NCBI RefSeq assembly: GCF_023161965.1
Contig: NZ_JALNTY010000003.1
Span: 105,271 to 169,270 of the forward strand
Direction of reading: 5' to 3'
Length of the DNA: 64,000 nt
Origin: Anaerosoma tenue
GTDB taxonomy: Bacteria; Actinomycetota; Coriobacteriia; Anaerosomatales; Anaerosomataceae
Shown here one piece after another: positions 18,657 through 26,842 of this stretch. Positions within the stretch are counted from its first letter, which is position 1. Each line of letters opens with the position of its first letter. Position numbers and translations under genes: made by a program. The notes beneath the pieces were generated by a model that saw nothing but the letters and a program-made list of their open reading frames with translations, was not told the origin of the DNA and made no database searches.

Positions 18657-19157
18657 CTATACCGCGAACCCTCCATGCTTGCGGAAGTGCGCCGCGAGAC
18701 CGCCGTCGGCCAGCAGCTGCGCCATCACGGGCGGCAGCGGCGCGAACGGAATCTCGGTACCCTGCGTGATGTTCTTGAGGACGCCGCCCTCGAGGTCGAG
18801 CGAGAGCTCATCGCCGTCGGCGATCAGGTCGGTGTCGCACTCCACCACGGGAAGGCCGGTGTTGATCGCGTTGCGATAGAAGATGCGCGCGAAGCTCTTG
18901 GCGAGCACCGCCTTCGTGTTGGAGTGGATGAGCACGAGCGGAGCCTGCTCGCGGCTTGAACCCATACCGAAGTTCGTACCGGCCACCAGGAAACCGCCGT
19001 CGGGCTTCACCTTGCTGTAGTAGTCGGGGTCGAGGTCCTCCATGGCGTGCACAGCCATGGCCTCCATGTCGGCCGACTTGAACTTGTACTTGCCGCTGAT
19101 GATGTAGTCGGTGTTTATATCGTCACCGTACTTGAACGCCTTCGCGGTCATCGCCAT
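18657..19157 (-). CDS. LeuD/HacB-like hydratase small subunit, probable aconitase-type partner
   Basis: This 166-residue swivel-domain subunit of a two-subunit aconitase-family enzyme has GTNFGMGSSREQAPL and SFARIFYRNAINTGLPV, which are diagnostic. The specificity loop after NTDYIISGK reads YKFK (residues 24-27). Isopropylmalate isomerases and homoaconitases of this family usually carry a YL-x-x tetrad there, so this enzyme's substrate is probably not isopropylmalate. It starts 3 bases after the large-subunit stop. Given the neighbouring synthase and isocitrate dehydrogenase, citrate/isocitrate is the leading candidate, with homocitrate second. Confidence 0.85.
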   Translation of the reverse strand: MAMTAKAFKYGDDINTDYIISGKYKFKSADMEAMAVHAMEDLDPDYYSKVKPDGGFLVAGTNFGMGSSREQAPLVLIHSNTKAVLAKSFARIFYRNAINTGLPVVECDTDLIADGDELSLDLEGGVLKNITQGTEIPFAPLPPVMAQLLADGGLAAHFRKHGGFAV

Positions 19158-19160
19158 CGC

Positions 19161-20441
19161 TTAGGCCCCCTCTCCCGTGAAGTACTTCCGTGGATCGGTG
19201 ATCGCGCCCTCGATGACCGATGCCGCCACGGTGGCCGGACTGCCGAGGTAGATGAACGCGTTGCTGTTGCCCATGCGGCCCTTGAAGTTGCGGTTGGCCG
19301 TGGAGATCACGTTCTCGCCGTCGCTCGGCACACCGTTGTGCGTCCCCACGCAAGGACCGCAACCTGGCGTCACGAACGCGGCGCCGGCCTCAACGAGGTC
19401 GCGCACGTACCCGGCCTCCATGGCGTTCAGGAAGATCTGCTTGCTCGCCGGGGCCACGATGAGCCGCACATCGGGGTGCACCTTCCGCCCGCGCAGGATG
19501 TCGGCTGCGATCCTCAGGTCCTCGAGGCGCCCGTTGGTGCAGGTGCCGATGAAGCCCTGTGCGATGGGCGTACCGGCGACCTCCTCGATCGGCGAGACGT
19601 TGTCCACGGCATGCGGCTTGGCGACCTGCGGACCAATGGCCGAGGCATCGAGCGTGACCTCCTCGGCATAGACGGCGTCGGCGTCCGGATCCACCGGCTG
19701 CGGAACGCGGCCGCCTCGGCCCTCGTACCACGCGAGCGTCTTCTCGTCGGCGCGCATCAGACCAGCCTTGGCGCCCACCTCGATCGCCATGTTGGAGATC
19801 GTCATGCGCGCGTCGACCGAAAGCGCGTCGATGACGGGACCGTGGAACTCGAGCGCCATGTAGGTGGCGCCATCCGCGCCGATGTGACCCGCCAGCGCGA
19901 GGACGAGGTCCTTGCTGAAGACGCCCGGCTGAAGCTCGCCGTTGTAGGTGACCTTCATGGTGTCCGGCACCTTGAACCACAGCTTGCCGGAGGCCATGGC
20001 GGCCGCCCCGTCGGTGGAGCCCACGCCGGTGGAGAACACGTTCACCGCGCCGTACGTGCACGTGTGGCTGTCGCAGCCCACCATGAGGTCGCCCGGCACC
20101 ACGTGGCCCGCCTCGGGGATGAGCTGGTGGCACACGCCGCAGCCCACGTCATAGACCTTCGCGCCGGTCTTCTTGCCGAACTCGCGCATCATCGTGTGGA
20201 GCGCCGAGACGCCCTCGATAGGACTCGGCGACGAGTGGTCCATCACCACTGCGACCTTGGCCGGATCGAAGACCTCGTCCACGCCCATGCTCTCGAGCGC
20301 GCGGATGGCAAGCGGCGTGGTGCCGTCCTGCCCCATCACGAAGTCGATGTCCGCAACCACGATATCGCCCGCGGTCGCGTCGCTTCCTGAGTGTGCCGAG
20401 AAGATCTTCTCGGCGATCGTCTTGCCTGGAATCGTCCTCAC
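19161..20441 (-). CDS. HacA/LeuC-like hydratase large subunit, probable aconitase-type
   Basis: This 426-residue Fe-S subunit is complete. [42 protein letters not shown] and FVTPGCGPCVG supply the catalytic Ser and three cluster cysteines. VYDVGCGVCHQLIPEAG resembles the GVCHQ motif of archaeal HacA/AksD proteins more than the IGCMGVEH of the leucine-type LeuC at 1-645. Its start overlaps the synthase stop by 4 bases (ATGA). It pairs with the small subunit at 18657-19157. Specificity among citrate, homocitrate and related acids cannot be read directly from sequence. Confidence 0.87.
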   Translation of the reverse strand: MRTIPGKTIAEKIFSAHSGSDATAGDIVVADIDFVMGQDGTTPLAIRALESMGVDEVFDPAKVAVVMDHSSPSPIEGVSALHTMMREFGKKTGAKVYDVGCGVCHQLIPEAGHVVPGDLMVGCDSHTCTYGAVNVFSTGVGSTDGAAAMASGKLWFKVPDTMKVTYNGELQPGVFSKDLVLALAGHIGADGATYMALEFHGPVIDALSVDARMTISNMAIEVGAKAGLMRADEKTLAWYEGRGGRVPQPVDPDADAVYAEEVTLDASAIGPQVAKPHAVDNVSPIEEVAGTPIAQGFIGTCTNGRLEDLRIAADILRGRKVHPDVRLIVAPASKQIFLNAMEAGYVRDLVEAGAAFVTPGCGPCVGTHNGVPSDGENVISTANRNFKGRMGNSNAFIYLGSPATVAASVIEGAITDPRKYFTGEGA

Positions 20442-21622
20442 CCCTTGTCCTTCTCCGCTTTCCAGTCGTTGTAGATGTAGATGAGCTCCTTATCGAAGAG
20501 CGCGCGTTTGAGTTCGATCGCCATCGTGCGCACGCGTGGAAGGAGCTCGCTCGCCTCCTCCTTCGTCACCTGGATCCCGTACTCCTCGAACTTGAGCTCG
20601 AGCGCGCGCGACCCGGAGTGCTTCCCGATCACGATCTGCCGCGCCAGACCTACCTCGGCAGGTGCGAAGACCTCGTACGTGCTCGGGTTCTTGATCACGC
20701 CATCGGCATGGATGCCGCTCTCGTGCGCGAACATGTTCGTGCCGATGACCGACTTCCACACCGGTATCTGCCTGCCTGCCGCGGCCATAACGTATTCGCC
20801 CAGCTCACGGAAGCGCGTGGTGTCCATCTCGAGGTCGAACCCCTCGATGTGCTTGAGCGCCATGGCGACCTCTTCGAGCGCTGCATTGCCGGCGCGCTCG
20901 CCGAGTCCGCCGACCGTGACGTTGACCCATGTTGCGCCCGCGTGAACGCCTGCGATGGCATTGGCCACCGCCATCCCGAAGTCGTTATGCGTGTGCATCT
21001 CGACCTCAAGGCCGCTTTCTTCACGCAGGTGCCGCACCACCTCGTAGGTGCGGAACGGCTCCATGAGCCCGATCGTGTCGCAGAACCGGATGCGGTCCGC
21101 ACCCTCCGCCTGTGCCGCCTTGGCGTACTCGATCAGGAACGGAAGCTCGGTGCGCGACGCGTCCTCGGCGTTCACCGACACATACAGGTCGGGATCGGCC
21201 GACTTGGCGAAAGCGACGCTCTCCCGGATGGTGTCGAGCACCCAGGCGCGGTCCTTCACGAGCTTCGTCTGTATGTGGATGTCCGACGTGGCGAGCGAGA
21301 TCGCTATCGCGTCCACACCGCAGTCGAGCGATGCCTGGATGTCCTGCGTGTTCGCGCGGTTCCATCCCAGAACGGAGGCCTTCAGCCCCAGGTGCGCGAT
21401 CTCCTCGATGACGTCCCGTTCGTCTCCACCCATCGCGGGGATGCCCGCCTCGATCTGATGGACGCCCACTTCGTCGAGCAGACGCGCGATGCGCACCTTC
21501 TCGCGATTCGCGAAGACCACGCCGGCGGTCTGTTCCCCGTCGCGCAACGTGGTGTCGTCGATCATCACGCGCCCGACCCCCAGGCTGCTCTCAACCGGGA
21601 AGTCTTTCGCGGTCTGATTCAT
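20438..21622 (-). CDS. NifV-like acyltransferase: homocitrate synthase or Re-citrate synthase
   Basis: This 394-residue HMGL-like TIM-barrel synthase lacks the LeuA regulatory domain. [34 protein letters not shown] and MHTHNDFGMAVANAIAG are NifV-type motifs. NifV makes homocitrate from 2-oxoglutarate and acetyl-CoA; close relatives in anaerobes are Re-citrate synthases acting on oxaloacetate. No nif gene is in the window, and an isocitrate-type dehydrogenase lies nearby, so the citrate reaction is my preferred reading. The ATG at 21622 has AAGGAG 9 bases upstream. It is the first gene of a three-gene operon with the hydratase subunits. Confidence 0.85.
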   Translation of the reverse strand: MNQTAKDFPVESSLGVGRVMIDDTTLRDGEQTAGVVFANREKVRIARLLDEVGVHQIEAGIPAMGGDERDVIEEIAHLGLKASVLGWNRANTQDIQASLDCGVDAIAISLATSDIHIQTKLVKDRAWVLDTIRESVAFAKSADPDLYVSVNAEDASRTELPFLIEYAKAAQAEGADRIRFCDTIGLMEPFRTYEVVRHLREESGLEVEMHTHNDFGMAVANAIAGVHAGATWVNVTVGGLGERAGNAALEEVAMALKHIEGFDLEMDTTRFRELGEYVMAAAGRQIPVWKSVIGTNMFAHESGIHADGVIKNPSTYEVFAPAEVGLARQIVIGKHSGSRALELKFEEYGIQVTKEEASELLPRVRTMAIELKRALFDKELIYIYNDWKAEKDKG

Positions 21623-21716
21623 GGACCTCGGCTCCTTAGTGTCCCGGACCCCCGGCCTGAGGGTCAGACGGCCGCACGGGACCGGCGGTACGACCCCCCG
21701 GCTCGACGGAAGTGAT

Positions 21717-21745
21717 AGTGTACGGCACCCGCCGATGAGCGTCCA
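21717..21745 (-). promoter_or_regulatory. Promoter of the synthase/hydratase operon
   Basis: TGGACG (21740-21745) and TACACT (21717-21722) are spaced 17 bases, giving a start about 85 bases before the synthase ATG. The divergent acetyltransferase gene begins at 21828. Confidence 0.45.
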
Positions 21746-21827
21746 CGAAGGGGCGGCTCTCCTCGACCTGACGCCGGGCGTCCGTTGCCGTAGGATACCC
21801 ACGTCGGCCGTGGATTGGATGGGATAG

Positions 21828-22331
21828 ATGCTGATACGTGACGCCACCATCGCGGACGCTGGCGCGATCGCCTCGATCTACAGCCGCGCGGTCCTCACCA
21901 CCACCGCCAGCTTCGATGTCGAGCCGGTCAGCGCCGAGGACCGTGAGCGCTGGTTGAAAGCCCGCTCCCCGGTGCACCCGGTGCTCGTGTGCGAAGCCGA
22001 TGGCGTAGTGGCCGGATGGGGCGCACTGTCGCCCTATTCCGAGCGCCGGGCGTACGCCGCAACGGTCGAACTGTCGGTGTACGTGGATGAGGCGTTCCGG
22101 AAGCGTGGCATCGGCCGCTCTATCACCGCAGCCTTGATCGAGAGAGCCGAGTCGGCACAGATCCATGTCCTCCTCGCCCGGATCTGCACCGAGAACACGC
22201 CGAGCATAGAGATGGTGCGCGCGCTCGATTTCGCGTACGTGGGAACGATGCACGAAGTGGGCCGGAAGTTCGACCGGTGGCTCGACGTGGCCACATGGGA
22301 GTACATCGTCTGCACTCCGGACGCGTCGTAG
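21828..22331 (+). CDS. GNAT N-acetyltransferase, phosphinothricin acetyltransferase-like
   Basis: The protein has 167 residues. MLIRDATIADAGAIASIYS and VELSVYVDEAFRKRGIGRSI, which includes the acetyl-CoA binding R-x-x-G-x-G/A segment, place it in the Pat/Bar-like GNAT group. ENTPSIEMVRALDFAYVG and the Trp-rich end complete the fold. Relatives acetylate phosphinothricin, methionine sulfoximine or other amino-acid analogues; the natural substrate here is unknown. It is divergent from the synthase operon and followed by a ferredoxin gene. Confidence 0.85.
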   Translation: MLIRDATIADAGAIASIYSRAVLTTTASFDVEPVSAEDRERWLKARSPVHPVLVCEADGVVAGWGALSPYSERRAYAATVELSVYVDEAFRKRGIGRSITAALIERAESAQIHVLLARICTENTPSIEMVRALDFAYVGTMHEVGRKFDRWLDVATWEYIVCTPDAS

Positions 22332-22388
22332 GGGCGCGAACAGGGGACACACTGTGGTGAAGGAGAAGCCACGGGAAGGAGGCGTCCT

Positions 22389-22583
22389 GTGAAGGCCATC
22401 GTGGACCGCGATCTGTGCATCGGTTGTGGGTTGTGCGAAGACACCTGCCCGGAGGTGTTCCGGATGGGCGAGGACGGTCTCGCCATGGTGATCGATGATG
22501 ACCCGCCTGCCGAGACCTACCCCGACATCGAGGCCTGCGTGGAACTCTGCCCCGTGGCCGCGATCAGCGTGACGGCCGTCTGA
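22389..22583 (+). CDS. [4Fe-4S] ferredoxin, small
   Basis: This 64-residue ferredoxin binds one cluster through CIGCGLCEDTCPEV and the distal C-x-x-x-C-P of ACVELCPVAA. The start is GTG with GGAGG 6 bases upstream. The sequence matches the monocluster ferredoxins of anaerobes and actinobacteria that carry electrons to P450s or oxidoreductases. No dedicated partner is adjacent. Confidence 0.93.
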   Translation: MKAIVDRDLCIGCGLCEDTCPEVFRMGEDGLAMVIDDDPPAETYPDIEACVELCPVAAISVTAV

Positions 22584-22611
22584 GTCTCCAACGCCTGACC
22601 GCCACGCCGGA

Positions 22612-23925
22612 CTACCCGGAGCGTCGGCCGGAGACCTCGGCGTAGATCTGCTCGAGACGCGTGACGATCGAAGGCAGCGCGTGCTTCTTGACGTCGGTCT
22701 GTCCCGCCGCCCCCATGCGCGAGCGAAGAGCCTCGTCGCCCAGCAACCCGTCGAGCGCATCGGCGAACCCGTCCACGTCACCGGGCTGCACCAGCACGCC
22801 GGCCCTCCCCTCGCCCACGAGCTCAGGCACGGCGAGCGCGCGCACAGCCACGATAGGCAGCCCGGCCGCCATCGCCTCGAGCAGGACGATCCCCTGCGTC
22901 TCGATCGTACTGGCCGTGAGGAACGCGTCGTAATCGCGGTAGATCCTGCCGAGAGCAGCGCGGTCCATGAAGCCGCGCATCCGTACACGGTCCCCCACCC
23001 CGAGCCGCGCCGCGAGTCGCTCGATGTGGTCCTTTGCCGGGCCGTCTCCCACGATGTCGAGCGTGTACTCCGGACGCCGCGCCAACAGCCGCGCGAACGC
23101 CTCCACCACCACGTCGACGTTCTTCTCGAACCCGAGTCGCCCAGCATGCAGGAGTCGCCCTGCGGGAGCGTAGGAGAGCTTGGATGCCACGGTGGAGTCG
23201 TCGATACCGTTGCTGAGGTACTCCACGGGAACGGTGACACCGTGCTCTTCCAACTCGCGTTTCAGCGTGAGCGACGGCGTGAGCACCAGGTCGGCGCGGT
23301 TGTACACGGTTCGTGTGAACTGCCAGGCGAAGCGTGTCGACAGCTCTGGAGACTGATCGCGCTCGAGTCCGCCCCGCACGTCCTCCGCAACGGCCGCGAC
23401 CTCCTCGATCGCCCGGTCTCCTCCGCTGATGAGCGAGGCAAGCGTGTGGAACATGCCCGACTCGAACATCCGCTCGAACACCAGCGAGTCGACGATGCGA
23501 TCCTGAAGACTGTCGAGGCGCAGCAGCCGGTGCAGCTCCACGTACTGCATGAAGTCGGGGATGTACGTGTGGTAGGTCTCCACTATCGGGAGCCGCATCA
23601 TGCGGGCGGTCGCAAGACCCACCACGCCCACCGAAAGGGGTGTGTGGATGTGCACGACATCGGGGTCGAAACGCCGCAGCGTCGCCGCGACCGAGGCCAT
23701 CGACGGGAGCGCGAGACGTGTCGCGCGGTTCGATGAGACGCTGAGACTCCGGTAGCGCTTGATCTGCACGTGCGGCACAACGTGCAGGATCGGTCTGCGG
23801 TACTTGGGGCAGATGATGAGCACCTGATGGCCCCTGGCGCCGAGCAGGCGGGAGTGAGAATCGATGCTCGTGACCGCGCCGTTGACCTCGGGCAGATACG
23901 TGTCGGTGAACACCGCTATCCGCAT
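22612..23925 (-). CDS. GT4-family glycosyltransferase
   Basis: This 437-residue GT-B glycosyltransferase has an N-terminal acceptor domain beginning MRIAVFTDTYLPEVNGAVTS and DVVHIHTPLSVGVVGL. Its C-terminal nucleotide-sugar domain has LHAGRLGFEKNVDVVVEAF, VGDGPAKDHIERLA and the E-x7-E motif in STIETQGIVLLEAMAAGLP. This is the subgroup of PimB/diacylglycerol glycosyltransferases and related mannosyltransferases. A lipid or cell-envelope acceptor is likely, but sugar and acceptor cannot be stated. Its stop is convergent with the ferredoxin gene. Confidence 0.9.
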   Translation of the reverse strand: MRIAVFTDTYLPEVNGAVTSIDSHSRLLGARGHQVLIICPKYRRPILHVVPHVQIKRYRSLSVSSNRATRLALPSMASVAATLRRFDPDVVHIHTPLSVGVVGLATARMMRLPIVETYHTYIPDFMQYVELHRLLRLDSLQDRIVDSLVFERMFESGMFHTLASLISGGDRAIEEVAAVAEDVRGGLERDQSPELSTRFAWQFTRTVYNRADLVLTPSLTLKRELEEHGVTVPVEYLSNGIDDSTVASKLSYAPAGRLLHAGRLGFEKNVDVVVEAFARLLARRPEYTLDIVGDGPAKDHIERLAARLGVGDRVRMRGFMDRAALGRIYRDYDAFLTASTIETQGIVLLEAMAAGLPIVAVRALAVPELVGEGRAGVLVQPGDVDGFADALDGLLGDEALRSRMGAAGQTDVKKHALPSIVTRLEQIYAEVSGRRSG

Positions 23926-23940
23926 CGATGCGTCACCAGC

Positions 23941-25059
23941 CTAGGTGCGGGGAGCCGCTCCGGCGCCGTCCGCGAAGTACCCGCCGAACGCCGTCGGCAG
24001 CGAGTCAGGATCTCGACCTTCTGTGACGGCCGAGAAGTCGTGGGAATCGAAGGTGTTCCAGAACAGCACACGCGTATCCGTGAGATCACCCGTGGCGGCA
24101 TCCGCCATCAGCGCCGCGAACGCCCGCCCTGTGTACGTGGCGTCGAGGACCAGGCCGGCCGTGCGGCCGAGTTCGATTGCCGCACTGGCGGCCTCAAGAG
24201 GCTCCCCATACCCGTCGCCGTAGAACCCTTCCAGCAAACGCGCCTTCGGCTCGATCTCAACGGTGCAGCCGCACGAGCCATCCATCGCGCATACGAGATC
24301 CTGCACCTCGGCGATCAGCGAATCGAGGCCCTGCTGGGAGGCCACCTCCGGCGGGGTGACGCGCACCGCCCGAACCTCAGCCTCACAGCCACCTGCCGCC
24401 AGGCCGACAGCGATACCGGCTGCGGTCCCCATCGAGCCCGCTGCCACATAGACCAGATCCGGCTCAGGCAGTTCACCCTGGAACGACTGCATCACGAGCT
24501 CCAGCCCGGCGTCGATCATCCCGGTGACCGAGAGCGCATTGGTGCCGCCGTACGGGATCACATACGGTGCCACACCGGTCTCTGCCGTGCGCTTGGCCAC
24601 GTGCGCGGCAGCGGCGCTCGCCGCCTCCCCGGCGTCAGCAGCGTGATGAAGGCGCGCGCCGAACACGTCGTCGAGCAGGAGGTTGCGGCGGACGTGGTCG
24701 GAAGCGGGCTGCGGCGTGAGGAACAGGTCCACGGACAGCCCTAGCCGTTTGCCGTAGACGGCGGTAGCGAGAGCGTGGTTCGAACCCGCGGCCCCGAAGG
24801 TCACGACCTCTGTCGCGCCTGTGCGAAGCGCGTCGGCCAGAAGGACCTCCAGCTTACGGACCTTGTTGCCGCCGTAGATCTCGCCCGAGAGGTCATCGCG
24901 CTTGACCCACAGCTCGCCCACGCCCAGGCGCGCCGCAAGCTCGTCGTGCCGCTCCACGGGCGTAGGGAACGTGCCAAGTGGCACGTGCGGCAGCGACTCC
25001 CGCAGCGCGGGGCAGCGGGAGAAGAGCGGGTGTGCGCTCGGGCCGGAGAGGATCGTCAT
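23941..25059 (-). CDS. PLP-dependent D-cysteine desulfhydrase/ACC deaminase family protein
   Basis: This 372-residue fold-type II PLP enzyme starts with FPTPVERHDELAARLG and carries the Schiff-base lysine in EIYGGNKVRKLE. GAAGSNHALATAVYG and AAGSMGTAAGIAVG bind the substrate carboxylate and the cofactor phosphate. Family members release H2S from D-cysteine or deaminate 1-aminocyclopropane-1-carboxylate; the exact substrate is unclear. The ATG at 25059 overlaps the stop of the NYN gene by 4 bases, so the two are translationally coupled. Confidence 0.87.
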   Translation of the reverse strand: MTILSGPSAHPLFSRCPALRESLPHVPLGTFPTPVERHDELAARLGVGELWVKRDDLSGEIYGGNKVRKLEVLLADALRTGATEVVTFGAAGSNHALATAVYGKRLGLSVDLFLTPQPASDHVRRNLLLDDVFGARLHHAADAGEAASAAAAHVAKRTAETGVAPYVIPYGGTNALSVTGMIDAGLELVMQSFQGELPEPDLVYVAAGSMGTAAGIAVGLAAGGCEAEVRAVRVTPPEVASQQGLDSLIAEVQDLVCAMDGSCGCTVEIEPKARLLEGFYGDGYGEPLEAASAAIELGRTAGLVLDATYTGRAFAALMADAATGDLTDTRVLFWNTFDSHDFSAVTEGRDPDSLPTAFGGYFADGAGAAPRT

Positions 25060-25859
25060 CGTTTCTCCGCGAATCCGACCACGACCCACGTCCCCGAGCG
25101 CTGGTCGGCTCTGAGCGTGATGATCCCCATCCGCTCCGCGTCCTGCAGGAACTCGGAGAACGACCTGTACCCGTAGCTCGACTCGGAGAACTGCGGCTGC
25201 TTGCGGCGCATGGTGTCCTTGACCATCGAGGCGAGCATGACGTCCTTGTTCTCGCGCTGCAGCGCCTGGACCGCCTCGATCATGAGGTTCATCGCTGGGC
25301 GCTTCGTCCGCGGGATGTCAGCAACAGGGACCGGCGGCTTGGCGGGACCTTTCACGATATCCTCGTAGTAGATGAACTCATCGCAGCTGGCGGCGAGCAG
25401 GTCGCTCGTGGAGTCCTTGATGCCGAGACCGATCACACTCTTGCCGTTCTCCTTGAGCTTGGAGACGAGCGGCGTGAAGTCGGAGTCGCCCGACACGATC
25501 ACGAACGTGTCGATATGCTCCTTGCTGTAGCACATGTCCATCGCATCCACGCAGAGTTGTATGTCCGCATGGTTCTTGCCGGTCTTCCCTCTCTCGGGGA
25601 TCTCCATCATCTGGATCCCCGAGTCGTGCATGACCTCGCGGTACGAGTTGAAGCGCCCCCAGTCCGCATAGGCGCGCTTGACGATGACCTTGCCCTTCTC
25701 CACCAGCCGCTCGAGAACCAGCTTGATGTCGAAGGTGTCAGTGGTCTTCTTCACGCGGGACGTCCGTCCCGAAGACGGCTTGCCGGACGGACGCTCTATG
25801 CCGAGCGCCAGGTTCTCGAAGTCGATCAAGACTGCGAGCGAGTGTGATTCATCGGCCAT
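25056..25859 (-). CDS. NYN-domain nuclease with C-terminal LOTUS/OST-HTH domain
   Basis: The protein has 267 residues. The NYN (PIN-like, LabA/DUF88) domain spans roughly residues 8-170, with acidic site residues in LAVLIDFENLAL, VDAMDMCY and VIVSGDSDFTPLV. A Lys/Arg linker precedes the C-terminal OST-HTH fold (YGYRSFSEFLQDAERMGIIT and GTWVVVG). This combination binds and probably cleaves RNA. It overlaps the desulfhydrase-like gene downstream. The cellular target is unknown. Confidence 0.88.
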   Translation of the reverse strand: MADESHSLAVLIDFENLALGIERPSGKPSSGRTSRVKKTTDTFDIKLVLERLVEKGKVIVKRAYADWGRFNSYREVMHDSGIQMMEIPERGKTGKNHADIQLCVDAMDMCYSKEHIDTFVIVSGDSDFTPLVSKLKENGKSVIGLGIKDSTSDLLAASCDEFIYYEDIVKGPAKPPVPVADIPRTKRPAMNLMIEAVQALQRENKDVMLASMVKDTMRRKQPQFSESSYGYRSFSEFLQDAERMGIITLRADQRSGTWVVVGFAEKR

Positions 25860-25971
25860 GGAGGCACGACCTTCCCCTCAGGATCCAACGTGCACCCCAA
25901 TCATGCCACACACGTGGCCGGGTAGGACATGGCGAAGACGAAGCGCCTCCGTTGGTGTCACCCGCACACGC

Positions 25972-26002
25972 TGATGGGCGGCCCCGGTGGGACCGCCCAT
26001 CA
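25972..26002 (-). terminator. Terminator hairpin after the secreted Gly-rich protein gene
   Basis: A 10-bp stem TGATGGGCGG/CCGCCCATCA with an 11-base loop lies 47 bases past the stop at 26049. No long U-tract follows. Confidence 0.6.
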
Positions 26003-26048
26003 TCAGTGCCATGCGTAGCGCCAGAGGACGGCGCGGATCCGTCACGCG

Positions 26049-26600
26049 TTACAGCGTCGTGGCGCAGGAGCCGTCACGCAGACCCATGCCACCCTGGCCA
26101 CCGCCGGCGCCCATGCCGCCACGGCCACCCTGACCGCCGCCCATGCCGCCGCCCTGGCCGGCCCATTCGGGACGACCGGTCTCATCGGTGGTCACGCGGT
26201 CGCTCAGGCGCTCGGTCATCCGGTCGTAGGCCAGGTCGGCCTGCTCCTGGGAGATCGTGCCGTCAGCGACCTTCGCGTCGAGGATCGCCTTGCGCTCATC
26301 AAGCGCCTTGGCTACGACGTCTTCCGTGGCAACGCCGTTGGCCTCGGCGATGTCAGCCACCGAAGCGCCTTCCGCGCGCTCAGCCTGGACATCCTCGACC
26401 GGGAGACCGGTCAGGTCGGCCACGATATCGATGAGCCTGGCGCCTGCGTCGCGGATGGACTGCCCCATCCTCGCCCCGGCGCACACGACCGGACTCGTGC
26501 TCTCCGTGTCGGTCGCGGCGTACGAGACGCCGACGCTGCCCAGTACGAGCCCGGCCGTCAGGCCGAGCGCTACAAGTGCGAGTGTCTTACCCTTCTTCAC
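26049..26600 (-). CDS. Secreted small helical protein with Gly/Met-rich tail
   Basis: The precursor has 183 residues. The GTG at 26600 has AGGAGG 8 bases upstream. The signal peptide is TLALVALGLTAGLVLGSVGV with cleavage after SYA. The mature part holds two charged helical segments (about residues 45-130) with AKVADGTISQEQADLAYDRM, a DUF2680-like motif. The tail from about residue 143 is Gly/Met/Gln-rich, repeating GGMGGGQGGRGG-like units and ending DGSCATTL with a lone Cys. Function is unknown; the tail resembles metal- or surface-associated low-complexity tails. Confidence 0.75.
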   Translation of the reverse strand: MKKGKTLALVALGLTAGLVLGSVGVSYAATDTESTSPVVCAGARMGQSIRDAGARLIDIVADLTGLPVEDVQAERAEGASVADIAEANGVATEDVVAKALDERKAILDAKVADGTISQEQADLAYDRMTERLSDRVTTDETGRPEWAGQGGGMGGGQGGRGGMGAGGGQGGMGLRDGSCATTL

Positions 26601-26842
26601 AGTGCACACCTCCTACGGTGTTCTCGATGATACGGCACGGCATCGGTTGATGCCTTACAGTGATGAGTATCACCGGGGGGTTTGAAGAAGATGTGAACGC
26701 GAAGCGCGCCTCACGTGAACATCGCGCAGACAGGCACGGCGCCACAGACCTGCGCCCACGATGAGGATGCCCTTCAGCGGTGTGCGCACCACTCCGGTGG
26801 TGCATAATCTGAGTACTGTTCCGCATACTGATTGGAGCCGAG

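Noticed and set aside
20438-21622. Nitrogenase-associated NifV
   Set aside because: No nif structural or assembly genes in the window, and the neighbouring genes are hydratase subunits and an isocitrate-type dehydrogenase. It remains an alternative at genome level.
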